Part shown: positions 28,561-37,635 of the stretch, one piece after another
Numbering within the stretch: position 1 is the first letter of the stretch
Layout of the letters: each line of letters begins with the position of its first letter
NCBI RefSeq assembly: GCF_004916975.1
Contig: NZ_STGQ01000001.1
Coordinates: 1,388,993-1,452,992 of the forward strand
Reading direction: 5' to 3'
Source of the DNA: Paenibacillus dokdonensis
GTDB taxonomy: Bacteria; Bacillota; Bacilli; Paenibacillales; Paenibacillaceae
Length of the DNA: 64,000 nucleotides
The notes under the pieces: model-generated
Told to the model about the DNA's origin: nothing
The model's database searches: none
What the model saw: the letters and a program-made list of their open reading frames with translations, nothing else
Translations under genes and position numbers: made by a program

Positions 28561-29844
28561 TTGAATAAAACTGCATTTCAACATGGAAACACGGGGCGTA
28601 TGCGGATTCACGTCCTGCCAACGAAACGCTTCAAAACGTTTGCCATATCGCTATATGCGGGCATCCCGCTTGCAGAGGATACGGTAACAGCAACGGCCTT
28701 GACTCCATTCGTATTAAGACGCGGAACGGAGTCCTATCCGGAAACAAGACAGTTCCGTGAACAGCTGGAGCAGATGTACGGAGCGGGTTTTGGCTTTGAT
28801 GTATATAAAAGAGGCAACTATCAGATGGTTCAGTTCCGCATGGATACCATTAATGATTCCTTTGTCAAAAGTAAAGACAGCCTGCTGGAATCTTCTTTTG
28901 CTTTTCTAGGGGAAGTGGTTACGCGGCCTGTACTCGAAGATGGCCATTTCCGCAGCAGCTATGTGCAGGCAGAGAAAGAGAACGTTCGCAAAAAGCTTGA
29001 GGCGATTGTGAATGATAAAATCAGATATGCTTCCGAGCGATGCATTGAGGAAATGTGCCGCCATGAGCCTTACCGGCTCCATCCTCTCGGTCAGCGTTCG
29101 GATCTCGACCATATCACGCCTGAGAGTCTATATAAATCTTATCAGCAGTGGCTGGATACTGCGAGCATGGATTTATATGTGGCGGGCGATACGACGCTTG
29201 AGGAAGTGAAGGAGCTCGTAAATAAACATTTTGCATTCTCCTCTGATTCAAATGATGTGTCCTACAAGCAGGAATCCTCTACCCGTCAAGCGGATGAAGT
29301 ACGGACTGTCGTTGAAAAAATGGAGGTCAGCCAAGGCAAACTGAATATGGGCCTGCGCACATCCATTACATATTCCGATGAGCAATATGCGGCCGCGCTG
29401 ATGTACAACGGAATTTTGGGAGGCTATCCGCATTCCAAGCTCTTTATGAATGTTCGTGAAAAGGAAAGTCTGGCGTATTACGCATCTTCCCGCTACGACG
29501 GTCATAAAGGTATCGGAACGATTCAGTCGGGTATCGAAGTACAGAACTACGAAAAGGCGCTGGAGATCATTAAAAAGCAGTTGGACGAAATGCGTTCCGG
29601 TCAAATTACCGATCTTGAAATGTCGCAAACCAAGGCGATGATTCGTAATTTACTGCTCGAAATCGATGACTCTGCCTTCGAAATGATCGCATATGATTTT
29701 AACCGTCAATTTTCTGGCAAGGACCGCCCGCGCGCAGAGCTGCTGCAGCAGGTAGAAGCGATTCAGATTGAGGACGTTAAGGCTGCCGCAGCTACCTTTG
29801 AGCTGGATACGATCTATTTCCTGAAGGGGCAGAAGGAGGAATAA
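28561..29844 (+). CDS. ymfF: YmfF, M16-like protein lacking the zinc motif
   Basis: A 427-residue M16 peptidase-fold protein, orthologous in position to B. subtilis ymfF. The segment where HxxEH should stand reads ALTPFVLRRG, so the zinc ligands are absent. The second half keeps the typical KESLAYYASSRYDGHKG segment. It starts at TTG after AAAGGAG with a 10-nt spacer, and YmfH follows after 2 nt. The likely arrangement is a heterodimer in which YmfF is the inactive partner and YmfH the active one, as in other M16B pairs. Confidence 0.9.
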   Translation: MNKTAFQHGNTGRMRIHVLPTKRFKTFAISLYAGIPLAEDTVTATALTPFVLRRGTESYPETRQFREQLEQMYGAGFGFDVYKRGNYQMVQFRMDTINDSFVKSKDSLLESSFAFLGEVVTRPVLEDGHFRSSYVQAEKENVRKKLEAIVNDKIRYASERCIEEMCRHEPYRLHPLGQRSDLDHITPESLYKSYQQWLDTASMDLYVAGDTTLEEVKELVNKHFAFSSDSNDVSYKQESSTRQADEVRTVVEKMEVSQGKLNMGLRTSITYSDEQYAAALMYNGILGGYPHSKLFMNVREKESLAYYASSRYDGHKGIGTIQSGIEVQNYEKALEIIKKQLDEMRSGQITDLEMSQTKAMIRNLLLEIDDSAFEMIAYDFNRQFSGKDRPRAELLQQVEAIQIEDVKAAAATFELDTIYFLKGQKEE

Positions 29845-29846
29845 CG

Positions 29847-31127
29847 GTGGAAAAACTTCATTTCGATAACTTGCAGGAAACCTTATATACGGAAGTGATG
29901 GACAACGGGCTTCATGTCTATGTGCTGCCCAAACCGGGCTTTCAAAAAATGTATGCGACTTTTGCAACGAAATACGGTTCAGTGGATAACCATTTCCGCG
30001 TGGAGGGACAGGAAGAAATCTCAGTACCTGACGGGATCGCCCATTTCCTGGAGCATAAAATGTTCGAGGAGCCTGAAGGCGATATCTTTGCAACCTTTGC
30101 CACCAATGGGGCATCCGCCAATGCGTTTACGAGCTTTGACCAAACGGTATACCTGTTCTCCGCTACCGAGAAAATTAAAACCAATCTGGAGACACTCATT
30201 AATTTTGTGCAGAACCCTTATTTCACGGACCAGAATGTGGAGAAAGAAAAGGGGATCATCGGGCAAGAGATCAATATGTATTTGGACAATGCGGATTGGC
30301 GGGTGTACTTCGGCTTAATTGAAGCAATGTACAAAATCCATCCGGTTCATATTGATATCGCGGGCACGGTGGAATCGATCAGCACCATTACAAAAGAAAC
30401 GCTATATACATGCTACAATGCATTTTATCACCCGAGTAATATGCTGCTGTTCGTCGTGGGCGGTGTGAAGCCAGAGGAAATATTCGAGCTTGTGCGCTCT
30501 AACCAGGCAGCCAAAAGCTATAAACTGCAAGGTGACATTGAACGCATTTTCGATCCGGAGAAGGTTGAAGTTGCAGAAAAACGCCACATTTCCAAATTGG
30601 CCGTATCCATGCCGAAATGCTTGTTCGGATTTAAGGAAAAGCATGTGGGAGCTACCGGAAGTGATCTGCTTCGCCGTGATTTGACGAGTAAAATTATGCT
30701 GGATCTGCTTTTTGGCTCGAGTACAGAGCTTTACCAGAAGCTGTATGACGAGGATCTGATCTCCGACAGTTTCTCGCATGAATATAACAGCTCGCCACAA
30801 TATGCGTTCTCTGCAGCTGGCGGGGACACCGCGGATCCGGATAAGCTGCTGGCTAGAGTGCGTGAGGAAGTCGATAAAATCCTCCAGAACGGATTCAAGG
30901 AAGATGATTTTGAACGGGCACGCAAAAAGAAAATCGGCGGATATCTACGCATGCTCAACTCGCCGGAAAATATTGCTCATGAATTTACCCGTTATCAGTT
31001 CCGCGACAGCGATTTCTTCTCAGTAGTTGAAGTGTATGAGTCCATCACGTTAAAAGAAGTCAATGACCGGCTGCATGAGCATATTGATTGGGATCAGCTG
31101 GCGGTATCGATTGTGGTGAATCCTTAA
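29847..31127 (+). CDS. ymfH: YmfH, M16-family zinc peptidase
   Basis: A 426-residue M16 metallopeptidase with the intact inverted motif HFLEH at H66-E69-H70 and the downstream EKGIIGQEI third-ligand region. It starts at GTG behind AGGAGGA, 2 nt after ymfF, indicating a tight two-gene unit. Its last base overlaps the start of ymfI. The cellular substrate is not known to me. Confidence 0.92.
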   Translation: MEKLHFDNLQETLYTEVMDNGLHVYVLPKPGFQKMYATFATKYGSVDNHFRVEGQEEISVPDGIAHFLEHKMFEEPEGDIFATFATNGASANAFTSFDQTVYLFSATEKIKTNLETLINFVQNPYFTDQNVEKEKGIIGQEINMYLDNADWRVYFGLIEAMYKIHPVHIDIAGTVESISTITKETLYTCYNAFYHPSNMLLFVVGGVKPEEIFELVRSNQAAKSYKLQGDIERIFDPEKVEVAEKRHISKLAVSMPKCLFGFKEKHVGATGSDLLRRDLTSKIMLDLLFGSSTELYQKLYDEDLISDSFSHEYNSSPQYAFSAAGGDTADPDKLLARVREEVDKILQNGFKEDDFERARKKKIGGYLRMLNSPENIAHEFTRYQFRDSDFFSVVEVYESITLKEVNDRLHEHIDWDQLAVSIVVNP

Positions 31128-31900
31128 TGGTCAGCATGGGAGAGGAAAGCTTTGTAAAGGCATTACAGGATACGACTGTTTTGATCACGGGCGCGAGCAG
31201 GGGAATCGGCGCTGCAATTGCTGAGCGTTTTGCGCAGGTCGGCATGAATGTCATTATCCATTACGGCGCTTCCCATGAAGCGGCCAATGATGTAGCCCGG
31301 CGCTGTATGCAGCATGGAGCCAAGGTATTGACAGTCACAGCGGATCTTAAAGACAATCAGCAAATTCTGCGTATGCGCGATAAACTTGAAAGCCATGATC
31401 TTATGCCAGACATTCTGATTAATAACGCCGGCATCTCGCATTACGGGATGCTGGCGGATGTGACAGAAGAGCAGTGGGATGAGGTTATGTCGGTAAATTT
31501 AAAGGGTTTGTTTTTGTGTACACAAGCATTTATGCCATACATGATTTCACAGCGCTATGGCCGCATCATTAATATGTCCTCCGTGTGGGGCATCTCTGGT
31601 GCTTCTTGTGAAGTGTTGTATTCCACCACGAAGGGTGGCATAAACGCCTTTACCAAAGCATTGGCGAAGGAGCTGGCACCTTCAGGTGTGACGGTGAATG
31701 CCGTTGCCCCAGGAGCCGTCAATACGCAAATGCTTGGGCATCTCGATGCGGAGGAGAAGCGCATGCTTGAGGAGGAAATTCCTGCAGGAAGGCTGGCTAC
31801 ACCAGATGAAATTTCATCCCTTGTCTACTTCCTGGCTTTACCTGAATCGGGATATATAAACGGCCAGGTGATCAGCCCCAATGGGGGCTGGATTACCTGA
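31127..31900 (+). CDS. ymfI: YmfI, FabG-like short-chain dehydrogenase
   Basis: A 257-residue short-chain dehydrogenase/reductase with the nucleotide motif TGASRGIG, the NNAG motif (INNAGIS), a catalytic serine in NMSSVWG and the YxxxK pair in YSTTKGG. It resembles 3-oxoacyl-ACP reductase but sits in the ymf series and not in a fatty-acid operon. The ATG at 31127 overlaps the ymfH stop by 1 nt; a second ATG at 31136 is possible. The frame extending upstream to 31088 overlaps ymfH and is rejected. Its substrate is unknown. Confidence 0.88.
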   Translation: MVSMGEESFVKALQDTTVLITGASRGIGAAIAERFAQVGMNVIIHYGASHEAANDVARRCMQHGAKVLTVTADLKDNQQILRMRDKLESHDLMPDILINNAGISHYGMLADVTEEQWDEVMSVNLKGLFLCTQAFMPYMISQRYGRIINMSSVWGISGASCEVLYSTTKGGINAFTKALAKELAPSGVTVNAVAPGAVNTQMLGHLDAEEKRMLEEEIPAGRLATPDEISSLVYFLALPESGYINGQVISPNGGWIT

Positions 31901-32024
31901 TTTTCTTGCTTCTTCCTGTTTAACGGTTGGATGAATCCGCCTTGTATAGGCTCAGGCGTTAGAGGTTATATTACAATTGTTGATTTTAAATCTCAATGCG
32001 CCACAGCCAAGGGAGGACTTATCA

Positions 32025-32276
32025 ATGACCGTACTCAAGAATTTCGATACCTGGAAAAAGTTTCTGGGAGAGCGCGTCGTACAAGCCGAGAAAATGGGGA
32101 TGAGCGAAGATACCATCGCCAGCCTCGCTTACGAAATTGGTGACTTTTTGGATGAAAAAGTAGATCCGCAAAACTTATCCAATCGCGCACTGAAAGAGTT
32201 ATGGGAAGTCGGAAACAAAGAAGAGCGTCATACGATTGCCCGCTTGATGGTCAAGCTGGCGAAGAAAAATGCATAG
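32025..32276 (+). CDS. ymfJ: YmfJ, DUF3243 protein
   Basis: An 83-residue protein matching the YmfJ/DUF3243 family: WKKFLGERVVQAEKMGMSED, EIGDFLDEKVDPQN and the C-terminal ARLMVKLAKK. ATG at 32025 lies behind AGGGAGGA; frames that open at 31931 and 31977 run over the untranslated leader. The function is unknown. A perfect hairpin terminator follows. Confidence 0.88.
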   Translation: MTVLKNFDTWKKFLGERVVQAEKMGMSEDTIASLAYEIGDFLDEKVDPQNLSNRALKELWEVGNKEERHTIARLMVKLAKKNA

Positions 32277-32321
32277 TAGTTCAGATTGAACTAAAGAGAA
32301 GATGAATGTTGCAAATCAGGA

Positions 32322-32345
32322 AAAAGCCCCCATTAGGGGGCTTTT
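32322..32345. terminator. Perfect hairpin terminator after ymfJ
   Basis: AAAAGCCCCC-ATTA-GGGGGCTTTT, fully self-complementary, so it could stop transcription from either side. Confidence 0.93.
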
Positions 32346-32500
32346 CTCTAATGGTTACAGTATTGAACTTGTTTTTCACTAGTATTTTATATATCATTAA
32401 CGTGACCCAACATTATGGCAGTGTTTAATGAGCCTCTCCCGAAAGGGCTGCAGGTTTATTTTGTCGAAATACGTGGGAAAAGTTCAGATGAGGTGTCAAG

Positions 32501-33286
32501 GTGGAAGCTAATCAATCGAAACAAACGAAGCAATGGTATATGGAGTACAGGATACATAAGAACCGTCCGGGTCTACTCGGGGATATTGCATCTCTGCTTG
32601 GTATGCTGGAGGTTAATATATTAACGATTAACGGTGTGGAAGGTAAGACACGGGGAATGCTGCTTGAGACAAATGATGATGAGAAGATTGCCCTGATGGG
32701 GGCTATGCTGAAAAAGGTTGATAACATCACGGTTTGCGCACTTCGTGAACCTAAATTGGTCGATATTCTCGCTGTACGGCACGGGCGCTATATCGACCGC
32801 GATTCGGATGACCGAAAAACTTTTCGGTTTACCCGGGACGAGCTGGGATTACTTGTTGACTTTTTGGGTGAATTATTTAAGAAGAGTGGAAACCAGGTCA
32901 TCGGTCTCCGCGGGATGCCGCGGGTCGGCAAGACAGAATCAATCATCGCAGGCAGTGTTTGCGCTATGAAGCGCTGGACGTTTGTATCCTCGACTTTGCT
33001 CCGTCAAACGGTCAGAAGCCAGCTCTCCGAAGATGAAATGAATCCGGGAAATGTCTTCATTATCGACGGGATCGTCAGTACGATCCGCTCAAACGAACGC
33101 CATTATAATTTGCTGCAGGATATTATGGGCATGCCTTGTACGAAGGTAATCGAACATCCCGATGTTTTTGTCCAGGAATCTGAATATACGTTTGATGATT
33201 TTGATATCATTGTTGAGCTTCGAAACAACCCGAATGAAGAAATCATTTATGATACTTTTACCAGTTCCTACAATGACGACATTTAA
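32501..33286 (+). CDS. ymfK: YmfK, DUF3388 protein with a P-loop-like motif
   Basis: A 261-residue protein of the YmfK/DUF3388 family. The N-terminal ~75 residues (MEYRIHKNRPGLLGDIASLLGMLEV) look like an ACT-type ligand-binding domain. The middle has RGMPRVGKTES, a Walker A-like loop, followed by VFIIDGIV, which could be a Walker B strand. I infer a small ligand-sensing nucleotide-binding protein; the biochemical function is not known to me. It starts at GTG behind GAGGTG. It is 28 nt upstream of rodZ and probably in the same transcription unit. Confidence 0.85.
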   Translation: MEANQSKQTKQWYMEYRIHKNRPGLLGDIASLLGMLEVNILTINGVEGKTRGMLLETNDDEKIALMGAMLKKVDNITVCALREPKLVDILAVRHGRYIDRDSDDRKTFRFTRDELGLLVDFLGELFKKSGNQVIGLRGMPRVGKTESIIAGSVCAMKRWTFVSSTLLRQTVRSQLSEDEMNPGNVFIIDGIVSTIRSNERHYNLLQDIMGMPCTKVIEHPDVFVQESEYTFDDFDIIVELRNNPNEEIIYDTFTSSYNDDI

Positions 33287-33314
33287 ATAAAACATATAAT
33301 GAGGAGGTGATGGT

Positions 33315-34361
33315 ATGTCCGAACTGGGACAACAGTTAAGAGAAGCAAGACTGCAGAAGGGCATGAGTCTGGATGATGTTCAGGAAATGACAAAAATCCG
33401 CAAAAGATATTTGGAAGCCATCGAAGCAGGGGATTACAAGGTGCTTCCCGGCAGTTTTTACGTGAGGGCTTTTATTAAAACATACGCTGAAACGGTAGGT
33501 CTGGATCCGGATCTGCTCCTTGAGGGCCATAAGCAGGAGACGCCTCCGGAGCCGGAGCCGACGATGGAGCCGGTTATTCAGAAGCGCAGCAGCAACCGAT
33601 CAACAGAACGCAATGTCAAATGGCTGCCAACGACATTAATGTGGATTTTTCCCATTCTGATTATCGTTGTTATTTATTGGTACGCAAACAATGCGACCCA
33701 TACGAAATCGGTGAATGTTGATCAGTCGAAGGTAACAGACAAACAGCAGGATCCTTCAAAAACTCCGGATGTGACGAATCCGCCAGCGGATCCGGGTAAA
33801 ACCGCTGAAGGTACGGATAACACGACACCGGGCGATAAAACGCCTGATGGAGGGACAGCGGGTGGAGATCAAACCACCACACCTCCGGATAACACGACTA
33901 AACCGGATGACACGACTACACCGGATAACAGCACCACGCCGCCTTCTGGGGACCAGACCGTTACAGTTCAAAAGGATGGCAAAAAGGGCAAAGATACCAT
34001 CTTTAAGGTTGCCGCTGCTTCAGGTACTCCGGTGACTGTTGAAATCAAGGCTACGGGTAAGAGCTGGTTGGAAGTATATAAAGGTGAAAATATTCACGGT
34101 GAGAAGCTATCATTTGGCAACACTCAAGATGGTGATACGAAGACCTTTACTCTCGATTCTTCGGGCTTATACATTAAATCCGGATATTCGCCTGCCACAA
34201 CGATTACAGTAGGGGGTCAAACCATTACAGATGGCAAATCGACATCCCGTATGGTGCTTCAAGCGGTTGATCCAGGTAGCTTGAACACTACTGGTGATCA
34301 ATCAAGTGACGGTAATTCAAACAGCTCGGATAACAGCAGCTCAACAGGCAGCAACCCCTGA
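33315..34361 (+). CDS. rodZ: RodZ-like cell-shape protein (YmfM)
   Basis: RodZ couples the MreB cytoskeleton to the elongation machinery. The 348-residue protein has a cytoplasmic HTH_25 domain (residues 1-70, GQQLREARLQKGMSLDDV), a single membrane helix (104-124), an extracellular Thr/Pro/Asp/Gly-rich linker (about 130-215) and a C-terminal DUF4115 domain (about 215-305), then a Ser/Asn-rich tail. ATG at 33315 follows GAGGAGGTGA. In B. subtilis it stands before pgsA; here a small membrane protein gene and yajQ are inserted between. Confidence 0.92.
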   Translation: MSELGQQLREARLQKGMSLDDVQEMTKIRKRYLEAIEAGDYKVLPGSFYVRAFIKTYAETVGLDPDLLLEGHKQETPPEPEPTMEPVIQKRSSNRSTERNVKWLPTTLMWIFPILIIVVIYWYANNATHTKSVNVDQSKVTDKQQDPSKTPDVTNPPADPGKTAEGTDNTTPGDKTPDGGTAGGDQTTTPPDNTTKPDDTTTPDNSTTPPSGDQTVTVQKDGKKGKDTIFKVAAASGTPVTVEIKATGKSWLEVYKGENIHGEKLSFGNTQDGDTKTFTLDSSGLYIKSGYSPATTITVGGQTITDGKSTSRMVLQAVDPGSLNTTGDQSSDGNSNSSDNSSSTGSNP

Positions 34362-34469
34362 TTTATCCCATCCGAGGATGGCGAATAAGCCTGCACCGGT
34401 AAGGAGACAATAGGACTAGCTTCAACTTAAATCCAGTCTTATCTCCAATTGAAATGAGGTGTATGGATT

Positions 34470-34631
34470 ATGACAGTCAGCTGGATTGTGACCGGTCTCG
34501 GTATCATTGTCAGCCTTCTCGGTTATTATCTGACTCCCAATGCATGGGGGTACGGGATATTAGGCTTTGGACTTGCGCATATTGTGCTCGGAATTCTGGA
34601 TATGTTCAGACAACCTGTGCATAATCGTTAA
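34470..34631 (+). CDS. 53-residue small membrane protein
   Basis: A short gene found by reading the gap between rodZ and yajQ. ATG at 34470 is 8 nt after GAGGTG; an ATG at 34463 is too close to that site. The 53-residue product begins MTVSWIVTGL, has two hydrophobic stretches (about 4-20 and 26-45) separated by a YYLTPNAWG turn, and ends in a polar tail MFRQPVHNR. A strong terminator lies directly after the stop, which supports a real transcribed gene. I do not recognise the family. The position after rodZ suggests, weakly, a role at the membrane or wall. Confidence 0.72.
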   Translation: MTVSWIVTGLGIIVSLLGYYLTPNAWGYGILGFGLAHIVLGILDMFRQPVHNR

Positions 34632-34652
34632 ATGGCAAAACATGTTGCCCAT

Positions 34653-34699
34653 AAAAGACATTCCTGAAGATCCGGTTTTTCTGTCAGGGATGTCTTTTT
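34653..34699 (+). terminator. Rho-independent terminator after the small membrane protein gene
   Basis: AAAGACATTCCTGA (34654-34667) pairs with TCAGGGATGTCTTT (34684-34697), with one G-U pair, followed by TTTTT. Confidence 0.9.
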
Positions 34700-34795
34700 G
34701 GTGTAGCTAACTGCGTTCTGTAAAGTTTGGATTAGACTTGTCCGCAACATTTTCATATAATATGACATGAAGTTTTAAGAAAGGACGTGATGAAT

Positions 34796-35290
34796 ATGAG
34801 TTCAGAAAATTCATTCGATATCGTTTCCAAATTTGATTTGCAGGAAATGAATAATGCCATCAGTCAGGCGGAGAGGGAGATTGAGACCCGCTTTGATTTT
34901 AAAGGCAGCAAAAGCAGCCTGAAGCTGGATAAGGACGCCTTGGTCATCGTTTCAGACGATGAATACAAGCTGAATGCCGTTATTGACATTCTTCAGACAA
35001 AAATGATTAAAAGAGGACTTTCGCTTAAAAATGTGGATTACGGTAAAATCGAGCCGGCTTCCATGGGGACAGTACGTCAGCGTATTACCTTGAAGCAGGG
35101 GATTGACCAGGAAAATGCCAAGAAGATCAACGTGCTAATCCGTGACTCCAAGCTGAAGATTAAGAGTCAGATCCAAGGCGATCAGATTCGTGTTACCGGC
35201 AAGAGCAGAGATGACCTGCAGGCAATTATGCAGCTTTTACGCAAGGCAGATTTGTCACTCGATTTGCAGTTTACGAATTTGAAATCCTAG
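34796..35290 (+). CDS. YajQ-family nucleotide-binding protein
   Basis: A 164-residue YajQ/YitK (UPF0234) protein. Family members bind nucleotides or RNA, and some proteobacterial members bind cyclic di-GMP. Conserved text: SFDIVSKFDLQEMNNA, RFDFKGSKS, QGIDQENAKKIN and RVTGKSRDDLQ. I choose the ATG at 34796 because the family starts just before SFDIV; in-frame GTG and ATG codons at 34787 and 34790 are alternatives near the AAAGGA site. In B. subtilis yitK lies elsewhere, so its position here is a local difference. Confidence 0.9.
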   Translation: MSSENSFDIVSKFDLQEMNNAISQAEREIETRFDFKGSKSSLKLDKDALVIVSDDEYKLNAVIDILQTKMIKRGLSLKNVDYGKIEPASMGTVRQRITLKQGIDQENAKKINVLIRDSKLKIKSQIQGDQIRVTGKSRDDLQAIMQLLRKADLSLDLQFTNLKS

Positions 35291-35347
35291 TAAAAAGAAG
35301 TTGGGTTTTTTACCGGGAATTTCGAAGGCAAAGCTGCTTGCATGTTT

Positions 35348-35377
35348 TTGACAGGTGATAAAACGTTATATTATACT
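35348..35377 (+). promoter_or_regulatory. Sigma-A promoter for pgsA
   Basis: A consensus TTGACA (35348-35353), an 18-nt spacer and TATACT (35372-35377). It lies about 110 nt before the pgsA TTG start. Confidence 0.75.
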
Positions 35378-35486
35378 TGTGAGGATAAGTGTAGTAAGGG
35401 ACGTTTTTACATATTTTGTTCCGGTGCATTTGTGCTGACCATTGATTTTATACTTCTAGTTTGTTTTTATCCGGGGAGGGTGTACA

Positions 35487-36074
35487 TTGAATCTGCCCAA
35501 CCGTATTACCATTGCAAGAATTTGTCTGATTCCGGTCATGATGGTCTTTCTCCTGGTGGACTTTAGTTTCTATCCGGAACCTCTGGTCTGGAATTCTTAC
35601 GAGCTGCCCCTGAATCAGCTGATCGCGGTATTCATTTTTATTGTGGCAGCCAGCACAGACGGTATAGACGGTTATTTGGCACGCAAGAACAACATGGTAA
35701 CAAATTTGGGCAAGCTGCTTGACCCTTTGGCGGATAAGCTTCTTGTGGCAGCGGTACTGATATCTCTTGTCGAGATGGGCAAATGCGATTCATGGATCGC
35801 TGTCGTCATCATCAGCCGTGAATTTGCGGTGACTGGGCTCCGGCAGATTGCTCTTCTGGACGGCTCTGTTGTTGCGGCAAGCAAGTGGGGTAAAGCTAAG
35901 ACCGTGGTTCAGATTATTGCCATTGTGTTGATGCTTATCAACAACTTCCCATTTGGAATGATCGGAGTTCCGCTTGATATCATCGCAACATGGGCGGCTG
36001 CTTTGATTACCATTTATTCAGGAATCGATTATTTTGTGAAAAACAGACATTTGCTTCGGCTAACCAATGCATAA
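35487..36074 (+). CDS. pgsA: CDP-diacylglycerol-glycerol-3-phosphate 3-phosphatidyltransferase
   Basis: PgsA makes phosphatidylglycerol phosphate, the committed step to phosphatidylglycerol, at the membrane. The 195-residue protein has about five hydrophobic segments and the complete CDP-alcohol phosphotransferase motif, DGxxGxxAR...GxxxDxxxD, in DGIDGYLAR..LGKLLDPLADK. It starts with TTG behind GGGAGGGTG. Its location just before cinA-recA matches B. subtilis. Confidence 0.95.
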   Translation: MNLPNRITIARICLIPVMMVFLLVDFSFYPEPLVWNSYELPLNQLIAVFIFIVAASTDGIDGYLARKNNMVTNLGKLLDPLADKLLVAAVLISLVEMGKCDSWIAVVIISREFAVTGLRQIALLDGSVVAASKWGKAKTVVQIIAIVLMLINNFPFGMIGVPLDIIATWAAALITIYSGIDYFVKNRHLLRLTNA

Positions 36075-36084
36075 TGCATAAACG

Positions 36085-36111
36085 GCAATAGGGCTATCCT
36101 ATTGCTTTTTC
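36085..36111 (+). terminator. Rho-independent terminator after pgsA
   Basis: GCAATAGG (36085-36092), a 5-nt loop and CCTATTGC (36098-36105), then five Ts. Confidence 0.85.
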
Positions 36112-36201
36112 TTTCCACTACGGTTACTTGGTTGTATCCGGCCTGAAATGTGTTAATGATAGATAGACAGTAAATGCGCATAATTTAGGAGGAATGACAG
36201 C

Positions 36202-37488
36202 ATGAAAGCGGAAATCATCGCAGTGGGAACTGAACTGCTGCTTGGGCAAATTCTGAATACGAACGCACAATATTTATCCCAGGAACTCGCGGGAATGGGG
36301 ATTGATGTATATTTTCAAACGGTTGTCGGCGACAATGCGCAGCGCCTTCAGCATGCCATAGAGCATGCCGCTCAGCGGGCCGATATTTTAATTCTGACGG
36401 GCGGTATTGGTCCAACTCAGGATGATCTGACCAAAGATGCCCTTGCGGCAGCTCTGGGCCGTTCTCTTCACATTGACCGTATGGCCATGGATCATGTGGA
36501 GAAGTTCTTTGTCAACCGGGGCATTGACATGACTGAAAATAATCGGCGCCAGGCGCTTGTGATCGATGGGAGCACGCCGCTTCCGAATGAAACGGGATTG
36601 GCTGTAGGGATTGCGATTGCACAGGACGAGAAGTTTTACATCGTGCTGCCGGGCCCTCCGAAGGAAATGAAGCCGATGTTTGACGGTCAGGCTAAGCCGT
36701 GGCTACTGCAGCATGCCCTGACAAGCGAAATGCCGATCTACTCCAAAATGCTGAAGTTTGCGGGAATCGGTGAATCCCTGCTGGAGGATAAGCTCCTTGA
36801 TCTGATCCAGGCTCAGAGCGATCCAACGATCGCACCTTACGCTAAAGAAGGTGAGGTATCGGTTCGCATATCGACGAAAGCCGGGAGCGAACGGGAGGCA
36901 ATGGAGAAACTGGAGAAGCTGGAGTCGCAAATTCAGAAACGTCTTCCTAAGCATATGTATGCAAGCTCAGATGTGCCGATTGAGAAAATGATCGTAGATA
37001 TTATGGCGGATCGTGGGATCACACTCAGCGCGGCTGAGAGCTGCACAGGCGGGCTGCTGATGGAAAGCATCACTTCTATACCGGGAAGCGCAACGATGTT
37101 TCTTGGCGGGATTGTATGCTACTCCAATCAAATGAAGGAGAAGCTCCTGCATGTGCCGCATGCGCTGCTTGAAGGTGAAGATGCACCGGGAGCCGTAAGT
37201 CATGAAGTGGCTGAAGTGCTTGCCGAGCATGTCAGAATGATTACAGACAGTGATTTTGGTCTTTCGGTAACGGGGGTGGCAGGTCCGGCATACTCTGAGC
37301 GCAAGCCTGTCGGACTGGTATATGTCGGACTCGCGGAACGCGGGAAGCAGACGGAGGTTTTTGAGCTTCGATTCAACGGGAATCGTGAAACAATCCGAAT
37401 CCGCACCGTCAAAACCCTGCTCCATCATTTGTGGCTCAGATTGATTACGCATGAGCCTGAATCCTCATCAGGGGAAGTTGTACAATAA
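36202..37488 (+). CDS. cinA: CinA-family competence/damage-inducible protein
   Basis: A 428-residue protein with an N-terminal MoCF/molybdopterin-binding-like domain (GTELLLGQILNTNAQ, LTGGIGPTQDD) and a C-terminal CinA domain (SAAESCTGGLL) of the nicotinamide-nucleotide amidase type. In other bacteria these domains act in pyridine nucleotide repair, and in streptococci CinA interacts with RecA. ATG at 36202 follows TTTAGGAGG. It precedes recA, as in many Gram-positives, but a terminator and a separate recA promoter stand between them. Confidence 0.93.
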   Translation: MKAEIIAVGTELLLGQILNTNAQYLSQELAGMGIDVYFQTVVGDNAQRLQHAIEHAAQRADILILTGGIGPTQDDLTKDALAAALGRSLHIDRMAMDHVEKFFVNRGIDMTENNRRQALVIDGSTPLPNETGLAVGIAIAQDEKFYIVLPGPPKEMKPMFDGQAKPWLLQHALTSEMPIYSKMLKFAGIGESLLEDKLLDLIQAQSDPTIAPYAKEGEVSVRISTKAGSEREAMEKLEKLESQIQKRLPKHMYASSDVPIEKMIVDIMADRGITLSAAESCTGGLLMESITSIPGSATMFLGGIVCYSNQMKEKLLHVPHALLEGEDAPGAVSHEVAEVLAEHVRMITDSDFGLSVTGVAGPAYSERKPVGLVYVGLAERGKQTEVFELRFNGNRETIRIRTVKTLLHHLWLRLITHEPESSSGEVVQ

Positions 37489-37519
37489 CTCTGCAAAGAG
37501 GTATAATATATTTATACGG

Positions 37520-37558
37520 AAGAACCGTGCAAATTTGAATTTTGCTGCGGTTCTTTTC
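37520..37558 (+). terminator. Rho-independent terminator after cinA
   Basis: AAGAACCG (37520-37527) pairs with CGGTTCTT (37548-37555), enclosing GCAAA/TTTGC, with TTCTTTT at the end. Confidence 0.85.
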
Positions 37559-37612
37559 CATTCCCGGGTACTGCGGTGAAATGCCGGAAGGAGATTGATC
37601 GGGATAAAAAAA

Positions 37613-37626
37613 CGAATGTATGTTCG
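37613..37626. promoter_or_regulatory. LexA (DinR) box upstream of recA
   Basis: CGAAT-GTAT-GTTCG differs at one base from the Bacillus LexA consensus CGAAC-N4-GTTCG. It ends 9 nt before the recA -35 box, placing recA in the SOS regulon. Confidence 0.85.
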
Positions 37627-37635
37627 AAAAAATGC

